A DNA stretch of 64,000 bases, taken from Acidobacteriota bacterium (lineage in GTDB: Bacteria; Acidobacteriota; Terriglobia; Bryobacterales; Bryobacteraceae). Positions 29,222 to 36,372 of this stretch are shown here, one piece after another; positions within the stretch are counted from its first letter, which is position 1, and every line of letters starts with the position of its first letter. Position numbers and translations under genes: made by a program. Below the pieces are notes generated by a model. The model was not told where the DNA came from. It saw only the letters and a program-made list of their open reading frames with translations, and searched no databases. The stretch lies in contig JAFKEE010000021.1 of assembly GCA_017307505.1 (NCBI GenBank), forward strand, positions 155,949 through 219,948, given 5' to 3'.

Positions 29222-29246
29222 TGGGGCGGGTGATGGGATTCGAATC
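29222..29246 (-). other. tRNA-Gly 3'-end fragment, candidate attachment site
   Basis: Read on the minus strand this is a T-loop TTCGAAT, the T-stem half CCCAT, the acceptor half CACCCGC, one base and CCA, as at the 3' end of a glycine tRNA (acceptor GCGGGTG). The 5' half of the T-stem and the rest of the cloverleaf are absent, so it is not a functional tRNA. Integrated elements commonly leave such a fragment at one junction. The orientation (CCA toward the host side) predicts the intact tRNA-Gly on the minus strand at the far end of the prophage, outside the window. Confidence 0.55.
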
Positions 29247-29465
29247 ACACTATTCGCCTTTCTGGCCAGTAAGTCCCTCTGTTTCAATACGCATGATCGG
29301 CCAGATATGCACATTTGGCTTCTCAATGGTACAAATCTGGTACGTGTGGTATGCCCACATGACAGATGAAGACAGCTGCTTGGACTCCACACGCCTTTAT
29401 ACCTGCCCCCACATGAGGGCTTGTCATAGGCAAACCAACAGCGAATCGACTAAACTTGGGATATC

Positions 29466-29705
29466 ATGCGCGAACGTCATGAACCACTCGACAAGCCGCT
29501 AACGAAGGCAGAGCTGGAAAACCACTCCCGTGTCCTGTCAGCAGTCGGAGCACCCAATGTCCGGCGTATGTATCTCAAGGCCTATGAAGAGTGCCGCATG
29601 GAGGGCGATGAACTGCCACAAGCTGCAGCAATCCAACGTCTGGTCGCGGCCTGGAAAATGATGCGGAAACACCGGCAGAACCGACAGCCTGACAGACACG
29701 GCTAG
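29466..29705 (+). CDS. Small unknown protein (79 residues)
   Basis: An ATG-initiated charged helical protein (PLTKAELENHSRVLSAVGAPN, then QAAAIQRLVAAWKMMRK) with no signal peptide. It overlaps the stop of the convergent gene by 3 bp; the tetramer CTAG at 29702-29705 supplies both TAG stops. It is located just inside the proposed attachment site. The function is unknown. Confidence 0.5.
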   Translation: MRERHEPLDKPLTKAELENHSRVLSAVGAPNVRRMYLKAYEECRMEGDELPQAAAIQRLVAAWKMMRKHRQNRQPDRHG

Positions 29706-29905
29706 TGCTTGTGGCGGTTCGAGGACTCTTCCTTTTCGATCAGCGCCGCGGCCGCCTTCGTAGCGGAAATGTACTCATCCGTGGCCTTGAGTCGGGCTTG
29801 GCATTCCCGGCAGACCAGCAGGTGTTCCTCAACCCACGGCATGTGTGATTCGTGCAGGGTCCGCATGGAATAGCGCTCTAGCCAATCGTCGCTAATGTGG
29901 TCCAT
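29702..29905 (-). CDS. Small zinc-finger protein, anti-sigma-like
   Basis: A product of 67 residues from the ATG at 29905. MDHISDDWLERYSMRTL is followed by VEEHLLVCRECQARL, an H-x3-C-x2-C pattern as in zf-HC2 anti-sigma domains. There is no membrane segment after it, so it is a soluble mini-domain, as seen in many acidobacterial genomes. Binding of a sigma factor is inferred from the motif only. Confidence 0.55.
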   Translation of the reverse strand: MDHISDDWLERYSMRTLHESHMPWVEEHLLVCRECQARLKATDEYISATKAAAALIEKEESSNRHKH

Positions 29906-30245
29906 GTCATCACGATAGCCTACGCACCCTCTACCCTTGGGCTCGGACTCTGCAATACGCCATTCGGTCACTATGACTCGATCGGGTCAGCATCAACACT
30001 ATGTTGTTACGCTCCCGTTGTGGAGCCGGCACTGAACTCAGGGTTCCAGGCCCGTTCCCGCTGCTCCGCCCGATTACATCCTGCGACGAAGTCAGAGGAC
30101 ACGGCATACTCGCGGCGCCGGGTCAGCTTACCTAGGAACCAAACCCTAAACGATGCCGAGAACGAGTAGACCGCCAGGATGCTGTAAGAACTCATCACGC
30201 AACTGTAGTGCCTGGAGGACGGAGAACGTCTCAACTTGCGCATGG
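29906..30245. other. Intergenic region without a supported gene
   Basis: Open frames at 29897-30169 (plus) and 30007-30243 (minus) have no ribosome binding site and no family resemblance. The region probably carries promoters for the two minus-strand flanks. Confidence 0.35.
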
Positions 30246-30926
30246 CTACTTGATCGGGGGCTTCCCTGCTTCAATCAACTTCTTGTTTAGGGCATCCTTC
30301 CGTTCCTTAGCTTTTGCTGGTGCAACGAAGTAGTAGTCAAAGAGATCTTCAAGAACTTTCAGGTTCCATTCCGCCTCTCCTTTCTCAACCTCGATGATCT
30401 CACCGCTGTTCGTGCTCTTCATTGGATGAGCAGCGAAGTTGCCGACTTGTCGAATCATGTGCAACGAATCGCTGATGTGCGATGGTAAAGAGCCTTTGGC
30501 GAGCAGTTCGTCTATCTCCTGCTCAAGGTTCTTCTTTTTGATGCCAACATGCTCGTGCAGAATTGTCTGCAGACATCTGCGACTAAGCGCGGCGCTAGCC
30601 TTCGGGCTGTCGTCGACGATAACATACGCTTCAGTGAAGTCCTGACGATATGGCTGAGGAACCTCCGGCGGTACGACCTTCGCGGCAACCGCTCGGGGAA
30701 CTACCATGCGGACTTCTAGGGTTCTGTCATCCTCTCCGTTGTCGACTACCCAATACCTTTCAATGCTGACAATCAGCCGCTTGCATGCTGGACAGTTCGA
30801 GACCAAAGCTCGATACAAATCTTGCGTCTCGAACTCGCTAGGCTCACACCCAAGGTATTGAAAGCTGATCCCTGCGTGCATAGCTACTGAACAATGCGGA
30901 CACGTCGCGCTCATCATCCTGTACAT
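30246..30926 (-). CDS. DUF4145 domain protein
   Basis: About 226 residues. A zinc-ribbon-like start (CPHC near residue 8 and CPAC near residue 47) is followed by the DUF4145 core: ALSRRCLQTILHEHVG, LEQEIDELLAKGSLPSHI, and LHMIRQVGNFAAHPM, ending with a helical segment. DUF4145 proteins occur in mobile elements and in defence islands, sometimes fused to nucleases, but their biochemical role is unsettled. The start at 30926 is chosen because AGGT lies just upstream; ATGs also lie at 30917 and 30914. It is in the cargo zone next to the attachment site. Confidence 0.75.
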   Translation of the reverse strand: MYRMMSATCPHCSVAMHAGISFQYLGCEPSEFETQDLYRALVSNCPACKRLIVSIERYWVVDNGEDDRTLEVRMVVPRAVAAKVVPPEVPQPYRQDFTEAYVIVDDSPKASAALSRRCLQTILHEHVGIKKKNLEQEIDELLAKGSLPSHISDSLHMIRQVGNFAAHPMKSTNSGEIIEVEKGEAEWNLKVLEDLFDYYFVAPAKAKERKDALNKKLIEAGKPPIK

Positions 30927-31123
30927 TGTACCTGCTCGTAGCACAAATGAGCGATCATTTCGCCGACTAATGGCCAAGGCATGCGCTCCTTCATTGCTGC
31001 GCGGATGCGGGGATGGCTGCTCCTCATGATGGCTGCCGAAGCAACATCATCTGCGTTCCAGACAGAGAACGACTGATACCCGCCAAGCTAGCATCTGATA
31101 CTCTTCAATAGAGGAAAGCGCCG

Positions 31124-31660
31124 TTGATTATTCCACCGCTCAATCCAGCCTATGTAAGCATAGTTATTGCAACCGTTGCATTGTTGGTGTCGATTTCAGG
31201 CTTGCTGTGGCAGATGTCGACGCAAAAGAAGAAGGTCCGGCAGGATCTATACGAGAAACGGTTCAATCTGCTGCAGACCATTATCACCTTGGCAAATCAG
31301 CATGCGATGCCGCTGACATTGCACTCGCTCGATGGTTTTGACCGAAGCTCTGCAGAGGGAAAGTGGCAAGCAGAGTTGCGCGTCGCAGGTGGGTTATCTG
31401 ATGAGCAACTCAAGGAGTTGCACACGGCTGTACAGCACATTTACTACTTATACGACGAGGAGACAGGCAAACTCGCCTGTGAGCTATCCACTCAGCTTGA
31501 GCAAACACGGCAATATGCTATTGAGCGGGTGATTGCTCACAACAAGAAAGCCGAGCTAAGTGAGAAGCACTATGAAGCCGTCAAGCGTAATCACGACGCG
31601 ATAATACAGACCGTCAACAAATTGATCCAAAGGCTCTCCAGCGAGTTGCACCTGAGATGA
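31124..31660 (+). CDS. Membrane-anchored coiled-coil protein of unknown function
   Basis: A product of 178 residues from a TTG with GAGGAAAG upstream. One N-terminal transmembrane helix (residues 9-28, SIVIATVALLVSISGLLWQM) is followed by a long charged helical region in the cytoplasm. It lies 23 bp upstream of the CoiA-like gene on the same strand, so the two are probably co-transcribed. The pairing of a membrane sensor-like protein with a nuclease is suggestive, but no family was recognised. Confidence 0.6.
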   Translation: MIIPPLNPAYVSIVIATVALLVSISGLLWQMSTQKKKVRQDLYEKRFNLLQTIITLANQHAMPLTLHSLDGFDRSSAEGKWQAELRVAGGLSDEQLKELHTAVQHIYYLYDEETGKLACELSTQLEQTRQYAIERVIAHNKKAELSEKHYEAVKRNHDAIIQTVNKLIQRLSSELHLR

Positions 31661-31683
31661 TCGTGATGTAGGAGTTTCGCACT

Positions 31684-32415
31684 GTGATTGTAGCTCAGCT
31701 TGCCAATGGTATCATTGCTCAACCAGAGCCAGGCCTTGAAGGCTACTGCCCACTTTGCGGACGCGAGGTGGTGGCAAAATGTGGGCAAGTAATGGCTTGG
31801 CACTGGGCTCACGTTAGCGGAAACTCGTGCGATTCTTGGGGCGGTGTAGAAACGGATTGGCATAGAAAGTGGAAGCTTCGATTTCCGCTCGAATGGGTAG
31901 AGGTACCGATGAGCCCCCATCGAGCCGATGTTGCTGTTCCACACGGACCCGTCCTTGAGTTCCAGAAGAGCCGGCTGAGCGTTGCTGGGATTCATGAGAG
32001 GGAGAGGTTCTACAGGAACCTTGTTTGGGTAATAGACGGACGACACATTGAGGAGAACTTTGACTTCGTCAGCATCCCAGGCGATAGGCGAAGCGGGCTG
32101 CCAGCGGAGTTTCGTTGGCTGACACCAAGTGCGTCATGGACGTACGCGAGAATGCCAGTCGCAGTTGACTTTGGGAGGCCGTCGGAACTGTTCGGGATGT
32201 TCGTGCTGCGGCATTGGAATCCAATCGAAAAGTGGACGAGGAGACAGGTGGAGTCGGTGTTTGGAGAGCGCCGTATTTGGAGATCCACCGATCTCACAGT
32301 CGTCACGGGGCAGGGTTGGTGGTGGAGAGCGGACGATTTCGTTCACCACATGGAGAGCTGGCCTGACTATGTAGCCGAGAGAGAACGGATTCTGCTTGGG
32401 AAGGCTACTCGATAG
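31684..32415 (+). CDS. CoiA-like nuclease
   Basis: A product of 243 residues from a GTG. The zinc-finger-like N-terminus (YCPLCGREVVAKCGQVMAWHWAH) and the following SCDSWGG..ETDWHRKWKLRF, then HRADVAVPHGPVLEFQKS and IHERERFYRNLVWVIDG, match the competence protein CoiA family. Its nuclease-like core is a PD-(D/E)XK fold; the putative active-site D-x(n)-ExQ is in 'ADVAV...LEFQK'. CoiA acts in natural transformation; homologues in mobile elements may process DNA or act in defence. It is preceded by a membrane-anchored partner. Confidence 0.7.
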   Translation: MIVAQLANGIIAQPEPGLEGYCPLCGREVVAKCGQVMAWHWAHVSGNSCDSWGGVETDWHRKWKLRFPLEWVEVPMSPHRADVAVPHGPVLEFQKSRLSVAGIHERERFYRNLVWVIDGRHIEENFDFVSIPGDRRSGLPAEFRWLTPSASWTYARMPVAVDFGRPSELFGMFVLRHWNPIEKWTRRQVESVFGERRIWRSTDLTVVTGQGWWWRADDFVHHMESWPDYVAERERILLGKATR

Positions 32416-32615
32416 GCACCGAGAACCTCATGACCAAGCGGTACGTGCAGCGTTCTCAACGGTTGTTCAGCTGGCAGCATCATTTCCGATCCGGCGAGTG
32501 AGGATTCGGACTTGAGCAGGTTGATCATCTCGACAGGGCGAGTCGACGGATCCGGACCACAACTGCGGATTTGTCCTTCCCATTTCCTTCCATTACCAAG
32601 GACATTCCGGTCCTA

Positions 32616-32645
32616 TTGCTCCAAATACACGAAAATCGATATGAT
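32616..32645 (+). promoter_or_regulatory. Promoter with -10 box six bases before the ATG
   Basis: TTGCTC at 32616-32621 and TATGAT at 32640-32645 are separated by 18 bp. The ATG at 32652 falls where transcription should start, so the message would be leaderless. Confidence 0.5.
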
Positions 32646-32651
32646 CACGCC

Positions 32652-33083
32652 ATGTCTACCCCCAAACAGGTGACGGAGCAGATCAAGTCACTCCATGCAG
32701 AGCGCCGTGCGTCCACGAATGAGCTGGTGCGCCAAATGACCGAAGCCACTGAAGTCTATGAAGAGAAGAGAAAGGCAATCATCGCGGACCTTCTTCGGGA
32801 GGCGCAGGATGTGATCAAAGGGCTCGCCGCTGCCGGTGAAGTGTATCGGATTGAAAAGGTGTCGTCAGGCCGGCCACCAATTGAGCAAGAGCTTCAGATC
32901 AAGCTGACCGGCAGTAGAGCTCCATGGTTGTCCGATGAGGCGAAGGCTGAGATCGAACGCCTGCTCCCTGAGAGGTTGAGCATTCCCAATCTCACGAAGA
33001 AGCTCCTCGCCAACCATCCTACAGTCACCGATGCCCAAGTGAGGAAGTACGTGAACAAGCTTAAGAAGCAGGCCGCGGCCTAG
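32652..33083 (+). CDS. Unknown helical protein with HTH-like C-terminus
   Basis: A product of 143 residues from the ATG at 32652. The first 70 residues are a charged coiled coil (LHAERRASTNELVRQMTEA). The C-terminal 60 residues resemble a helix-turn-helix (WLSDEAKAEIERLLPERL, then VTDAQVRKYVNKL). The open frame extends 27 codons upstream but the promoter lies inside that extension. It is convergent with the phage late operon and separated from it by the terminator at 33093-33127. A DNA-binding role is inferred only from the C-terminal pattern. Confidence 0.6.
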   Translation: MSTPKQVTEQIKSLHAERRASTNELVRQMTEATEVYEEKRKAIIADLLREAQDVIKGLAAAGEVYRIEKVSSGRPPIEQELQIKLTGSRAPWLSDEAKAEIERLLPERLSIPNLTKKLLANHPTVTDAQVRKYVNKLKKQAAA

Positions 33084-33092
33084 TCTGAACGC

Positions 33093-33127
33093 AAGAAACC
33101 CCTCCGGCACACGAAGTCCGGAGGGGT
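33093..33127 (-). terminator. Rho-independent terminator of the late operon
   Basis: A perfect 10-bp stem, ACCCCTCCGG and CCGGAGGGGT, with a 10-nt loop. On the minus strand the stem is followed by TTTCTT. It stands where leftward late transcription meets the rightward gene ending at 33083, and could act in both directions, though the plus-strand side lacks a T run. Confidence 0.75.
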
Positions 33128-33241
33128 GGAGCAATGAAACAGGATGTGAATCCGAGGCGCGACGGGCTAAGATGGAAGCGATCCGGATGATCACTCACTC
33201 AGCCAAGTGAGCACGGGAGGGTCTGGTCAGAGATCCTCCCA

Positions 33242-33619
33242 CTACTTCCCGGGAACAGCCGAGAGCAGGTCTTTTCCATGAGCCATAACGATCCCGCCAA
33301 GTACGCCGGCGATGGACCAGAGTGCCGGTGACAGGCGATTGAACCAGGTGCTATTCGATTCGTCCTTCGCTTTCTGGGACACCATAAAGTCCCGCAAAGG
33401 CTGGATCTGGGCCTGGAGGTCGTCAACCATGGGGCATTGCGCTTCTCTCTCGGCCTGCTTGACCTTCATCTCGGCGATCTCGCGCTCTTGACCTGAGACT
33501 TGCGAGGTTAGCTTGGCCAGGTGCTCCTCGATGGCGCCGACTTTCGTCTTGACAACGGCCAGGTCGAGCTTTAAGTCGGCGATCGCGGCGAGTACAACGC
33601 TGATCTCATTTTCCGGCAC
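33242..33619 (-). CDS. Phage coiled-coil protein with C-terminal membrane helix
   Basis: A product of 125 residues from a GTG at 33619, with GGGAGGGGAGG upstream. A long heptad-like helix (AAIADLKLDLAVVKTKVG to residue about 85) is followed by one hydrophobic segment (LWSIAGVLGGIVMAHG). This layout resembles XhlA-type proteins that sit beside holins in phage lysis modules. It overlaps the upstream membrane-protein gene by 14 bp and is the last gene of the late operon. A lysis role is inferred from position and shape. Confidence 0.6.
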   Translation of the reverse strand: MPENEISVVLAAIADLKLDLAVVKTKVGAIEEHLAKLTSQVSGQEREIAEMKVKQAEREAQCPMVDDLQAQIQPLRDFMVSQKAKDESNSTWFNRLSPALWSIAGVLGGIVMAHGKDLLSAVPGK

Positions 33620-33809
33620 CGTCCTCCCCTCCCTTCCCGGCCTTAACACCAATCATCGATCTGGACAGCAGGCCGAGAGCGAAGACAACAACGTCCTCAC
33701 CCTTCTCGAACTTGCCAACCCACAGGAAGTAGCCGACGGCAATGAGCAGTAGGGCGACGGCGATGTGGCCGGCCTCGCGCTCAAGGAACTCAGCCAATGA
33801 ATGCAGCAT
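33606..33809 (-). CDS. Small membrane protein, holin candidate
   Basis: A product of 67 residues with two short hydrophobic stretches (IAVALLLIAVGYFLWV and VVVFALGLLSRSMIGV) and a charged, basic tail (GVKAGKGGEDGAGK). Size, topology and the adjacent coiled-coil membrane protein fit a class II holin. No endolysin gene is recognised next to it, so the role remains inference. Confidence 0.5.
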   Translation of the reverse strand: MLHSLAEFLEREAGHIAVALLLIAVGYFLWVGKFEKGEDVVVFALGLLSRSMIGVKAGKGGEDGAGK

Positions 33810-33840
33810 GATGGAAACCTCGACTCGGACGAATGCAAAC

Positions 33841-33950
33841 TGTCAGGGGGTGACAACTTGTCAGGGGGACCCCACTGTCAAGCTGTCAGGGGGTGACAAG
33901 CTGGCAACGGATGACAAGTTGACAGGGGATGACGAGATGACAGGGGGTTA
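33841..33950. repeat. Cluster of TGTCA-n-TGACA palindromes
   Basis: The gap between the holin candidate and the phosphoesterase gene is a degenerate array of TGTCAGGGGG and TGACA units of about 15-20 bp. Two exact copies of TGTCAGGGGGTGACA are at 33841-33855 and 33884-33898. Further TGACA/TTGACA half sites continue to the phosphoesterase stop. The function is unknown. Confidence 0.7.
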
Positions 33951-34820
33951 GGCCTGAAATGGGATGAACCTGGAACTGCGAAAGTCAGTCTTGCCGCCAT
34001 CCTGGTAGACAACGGTCCAACCAACTGCCCACGGCCGCGGGGTCATGATCTTCGCCGATCCAACATAGCTTTCGGTGTGGCAAAGGCAACCGCCTTCGAT
34101 CTGCATTGCGCCGTAGTCGCCGAGAGCAAGGCCAGCTTGATGTGTGTGCGCCTGGATTACGCATCGAACAGGACCACGAACTACTCCCTGTGGAATGGCA
34201 AAGGAGTTGATCCAGTGCGAAACCGTTCCAGCCGCCTTGACTGGGATTCGTGAGTACGTCTCGGCATGACTGCAAACCATGTCGCCAACCTGGTAGAGGA
34301 AGCCGAACTCGGCATGGTCAGATCGGATAGGCTCAGCGATCTCGACGTTTGAAAGGCCGTGAGCCAGGAACTGCAGAGGGTTCAGAGAGTGCGGCGCAAC
34401 GATGCGCAGATAGGTCATCATCTCCAACGGAAGGGATTCGGACAAGAGTTTGGATGGCCGGGAGTCGTGATTGCCTCCGAGGACGACGATCTTCTTGAAG
34501 TGCTCGGCGAGCAAACAGAGTGTGGCCTGGGACTCCGCCAACTCGGTTTGGATGTCGGTCTCCTGGGCCTGCTTTCGCCATCGCGATGCCGACCAGAGAT
34601 CCATGAGATCCCCGTTGATGACGAGCAGGTCAGTGTCCGCCGACTCCTCGCTGATCAAGGAGACAATGGCCTCTTTGTGCTGCCATGGACAATGCAGATC
34701 ACCGGCGACAACGATCTTGTTTCGCTTGGGAGGCCGGCCCGGACCCCTCTTCCGTGATTGAGGAAGAGAGCCCAGGCCAATGAAGTCACGGTAGGAATCA
34801 TATGCAGTCTGGAAAGTCAT
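33948..34820 (-). CDS. Phage calcineurin-like phosphoesterase
   Basis: A product of 290 residues. After a basic linker (QSRKRGPGRPPKRNK), the metal motifs appear in order: VVAGDLHCPW, VINGDLMDLW, VLGGNHDSR, CSHAETYS and IQAHTHQAG. These define a two-metal calcineurin-like phosphoesterase. Phage members of this family can act on cyclic nucleotides, RNA ends or DNA; the substrate here is unknown. It lies in the distal late operon, between two palindrome clusters. Confidence 0.8.
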   Translation of the reverse strand: MTFQTAYDSYRDFIGLGSLPQSRKRGPGRPPKRNKIVVAGDLHCPWQHKEAIVSLISEESADTDLLVINGDLMDLWSASRWRKQAQETDIQTELAESQATLCLLAEHFKKIVVLGGNHDSRPSKLLSESLPLEMMTYLRIVAPHSLNPLQFLAHGLSNVEIAEPIRSDHAEFGFLYQVGDMVCSHAETYSRIPVKAAGTVSHWINSFAIPQGVVRGPVRCVIQAHTHQAGLALGDYGAMQIEGGCLCHTESYVGSAKIMTPRPWAVGWTVVYQDGGKTDFRSSRFIPFQA

Positions 34821-34851
34821 CAGGCCTCCAAGAGCGGACAGGTCAGGGTAG

Positions 34852-35208
34852 TTAGGCGGCGGCTTTAGCGTCGATGTAGGCCAGTTGGACCGCGGCGCGG
34901 GCGACGCTCGTGCTGAGCTCTGGGTACTTTGCCTTGAGGAGATCCGAGGCGATCAGCAGAGCGCTGGCCTTCATTTCGTCCTGGGTCTTCACTCGACCAT
35001 CGAACAGAGATGGATACTTGGCCTTGATTGCGGTCCAGGCCAGGTCGTCAACCTGAGTAGGCTTGAGACTGACGACCAAGTCCGCCGCGATCTTGACGTA
35101 AGGCAGAGCGCGGCCGACGTATTCGAGGGCGGTCTGGGCGTCTTTGGCGGCGCGGCCAGTCCTGAAGTAGGCAGAGATCGAGCCAATGAGGCGCTTGAGC
35201 CAATTCAT
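34852..35208 (-). CDS. Unknown phage protein
   Basis: A product of 118 residues: helical, alanine-rich, with MNWLKRLIGSISAYF at an amphipathic N-terminus and no signal peptide. It is co-oriented with the late genes; its upstream gap carries the second palindrome cluster. No family was recognised. Confidence 0.6.
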   Translation of the reverse strand: MNWLKRLIGSISAYFRTGRAAKDAQTALEYVGRALPYVKIAADLVVSLKPTQVDDLAWTAIKAKYPSLFDGRVKTQDEMKASALLIASDLLKAKYPELSTSVARAAVQLAYIDAKAAA

Positions 35209-35227
35209 ATGAGTGCTCCTGGGGTGG

Positions 35228-35368
35228 TGTCAGGCTGTCACTGGTGACAGGCTGGTGAACTAGTGTCAGGCTGACACTAGTGACATCCTGCAAGTTGCCT
35301 GTAATGTTTCGGTTGCGAGTTGGTACTCAGAACGACACTAGTGTCAGCCTGTCACTAGTGACATCCTG
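35228..35368. repeat. Second cluster of TGTCA-n-TGACA palindromes
   Basis: The 164-bp gap holds TGTCACTGGTGACA (35236-35249), TGTCAGGCTGACA (35264-35276), GACACTAGTGTC (35334-35345) and the perfect palindrome TGTCACTAGTGACA (35350-35363). CTAGTGACATCCTG occurs twice (35277-35290 and 35355-35368). The arms match those of the cluster at 33841-33950, while the spacers differ. Confidence 0.75.
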
Positions 35369-35372
35369 GGCG

Positions 35373-36029
35373 TCATCGAAGGCTGAGTACGAGCGGAACA
35401 GACGGTGTTACAAGCTGAAGCGGTAGGCGGATCCACCTGGGCAGTGGCCGAGTGAACTCCTGGACGTTTCGCATGGCGCCGGCCGTGGAGGCAGTAGTGC
35501 GGTCTGAGTTGTCGGCGATCCGTTTAGACGAGGCGATCAACTCTGGAGTGGCCATCTGGATCTGCCTGGACATCTTGGCGGTTTCTCCTGCAGTGACTTT
35601 GGCCGCCGCGATCAGGCCGAGAGTGTTCCGTCCAATGGGTCCGGCAAGCGTGTTGACGTCATGGATGACGGGCTGGATGTCGTCTCTAAGGCCGGCGACT
35701 TTGGCAATGGATTCGTTGGCCTGGCCAAGCTGACCATCAACACGGGCCTGGAGCTGGTCGAGCTGATTGACCGCGGCCGCCCGGGTGAGATCCATCTGCC
35801 TATTGCCGTCAACGCGAATAGCCGTGAGCTGATGATCGAGTGCTTTGCGAGTCTCGGCGATCTCGGCCCGCGTGTCAGCCCTGAGCAACGCCACCTCGGC
35901 ATGCACCGCAGTCTGGACAATCATCGGCGCCTGGTCGACAATATCGCGGACTGACAGCACGAGCTGAGAGATGACCATCAGCAGGAAGGTGACGGCGATC
36001 CAGGCCGCCACCTTTGCGTAGTTGAGCAT
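35373..36029 (-). CDS. Phage membrane-anchored coiled-coil protein
   Basis: A product of 218 residues from the ATG at 36029, with GGAGG six bases upstream. One N-terminal transmembrane helix (AWIAVTFLLMVISQLVLSV) is followed by a long helical region with many Asp/Gln/Ala repeats (HQLTAIRVDGNRQMDLTRAA). The gene begins right after the 36031-36363 gene. Function is unknown; such proteins are found near the tail-fibre end of several siphovirus operons. Confidence 0.6.
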   Translation of the reverse strand: MLNYAKVAAWIAVTFLLMVISQLVLSVRDIVDQAPMIVQTAVHAEVALLRADTRAEIAETRKALDHQLTAIRVDGNRQMDLTRAAAVNQLDQLQARVDGQLGQANESIAKVAGLRDDIQPVIHDVNTLAGPIGRNTLGLIAAAKVTAGETAKMSRQIQMATPELIASSKRIADNSDRTTASTAGAMRNVQEFTRPLPRWIRLPLQLVTPSVPLVLSLR

Positions 36030-36030
36030 G

Positions 36031-36363
36031 TCAGCCCTCCGGAGGGACAACAACGACAGGTGCGACGAATGCGTCCCGCTTCATCTGAGCGATCTGGGCC
36101 TGGAGCGTTTCTATCTGTGCCTGAAGCTCCACAATGCCGGCCGGATCAGGATCTGGAAACTCCTCGAGAAGCGGAGAGATGATCTTCGCCGCGGTCTCTT
36201 TCATCCACCAGTCGGCCGCGCCGGTGACGGTCTGACCAAGAACAGGACTCGCGTTGATCTGGTCGATCTTCGAGTAGATCTTGTCCATCATCGGCCCCGA
36301 GATCTCGAACGTGATAGGCTCCTGGCCGTCCTGTGCAAATGTAATGCGTGTGGTTCCTGCCAT
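36031..36363 (-). CDS. Unknown phage protein, paralogue of the gene at 38877
   Basis: A product of 110 residues. It begins MAGTTRITFAQDGQEPITFEI, close to RILITFAEDGEAPITFEI in the protein encoded at 38877-39227. Both have a C-terminal helical segment with 'IISP' and a Gln-rich coil (VELQAQIETLQAQIAQM). The pair looks like a duplication inside the fibre region. It may be a structural or chaperone protein, but no family was recognised. Confidence 0.6.
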   Translation of the reverse strand: MAGTTRITFAQDGQEPITFEISGPMMDKIYSKIDQINASPVLGQTVTGAADWWMKETAAKIISPLLEEFPDPDPAGIVELQAQIETLQAQIAQMKRDAFVAPVVVVPPEG

Positions 36364-36372
36364 GTTTGTCTC

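Noticed and set aside
29222-29246. Functional tRNA gene
   Set aside because: Only the 3' end matches a cloverleaf; the T-stem 5' strand, anticodon arm and D arm are not present.
30007-30243. 78-codon minus-strand open frame with a hydrophobic segment
   Set aside because: No ribosome binding site, no convincing membrane helix boundaries, and no family likeness.
33841-33950. CRISPR array
   Set aside because: Unit length is too short and irregular, and there are no spacers of uniform length.
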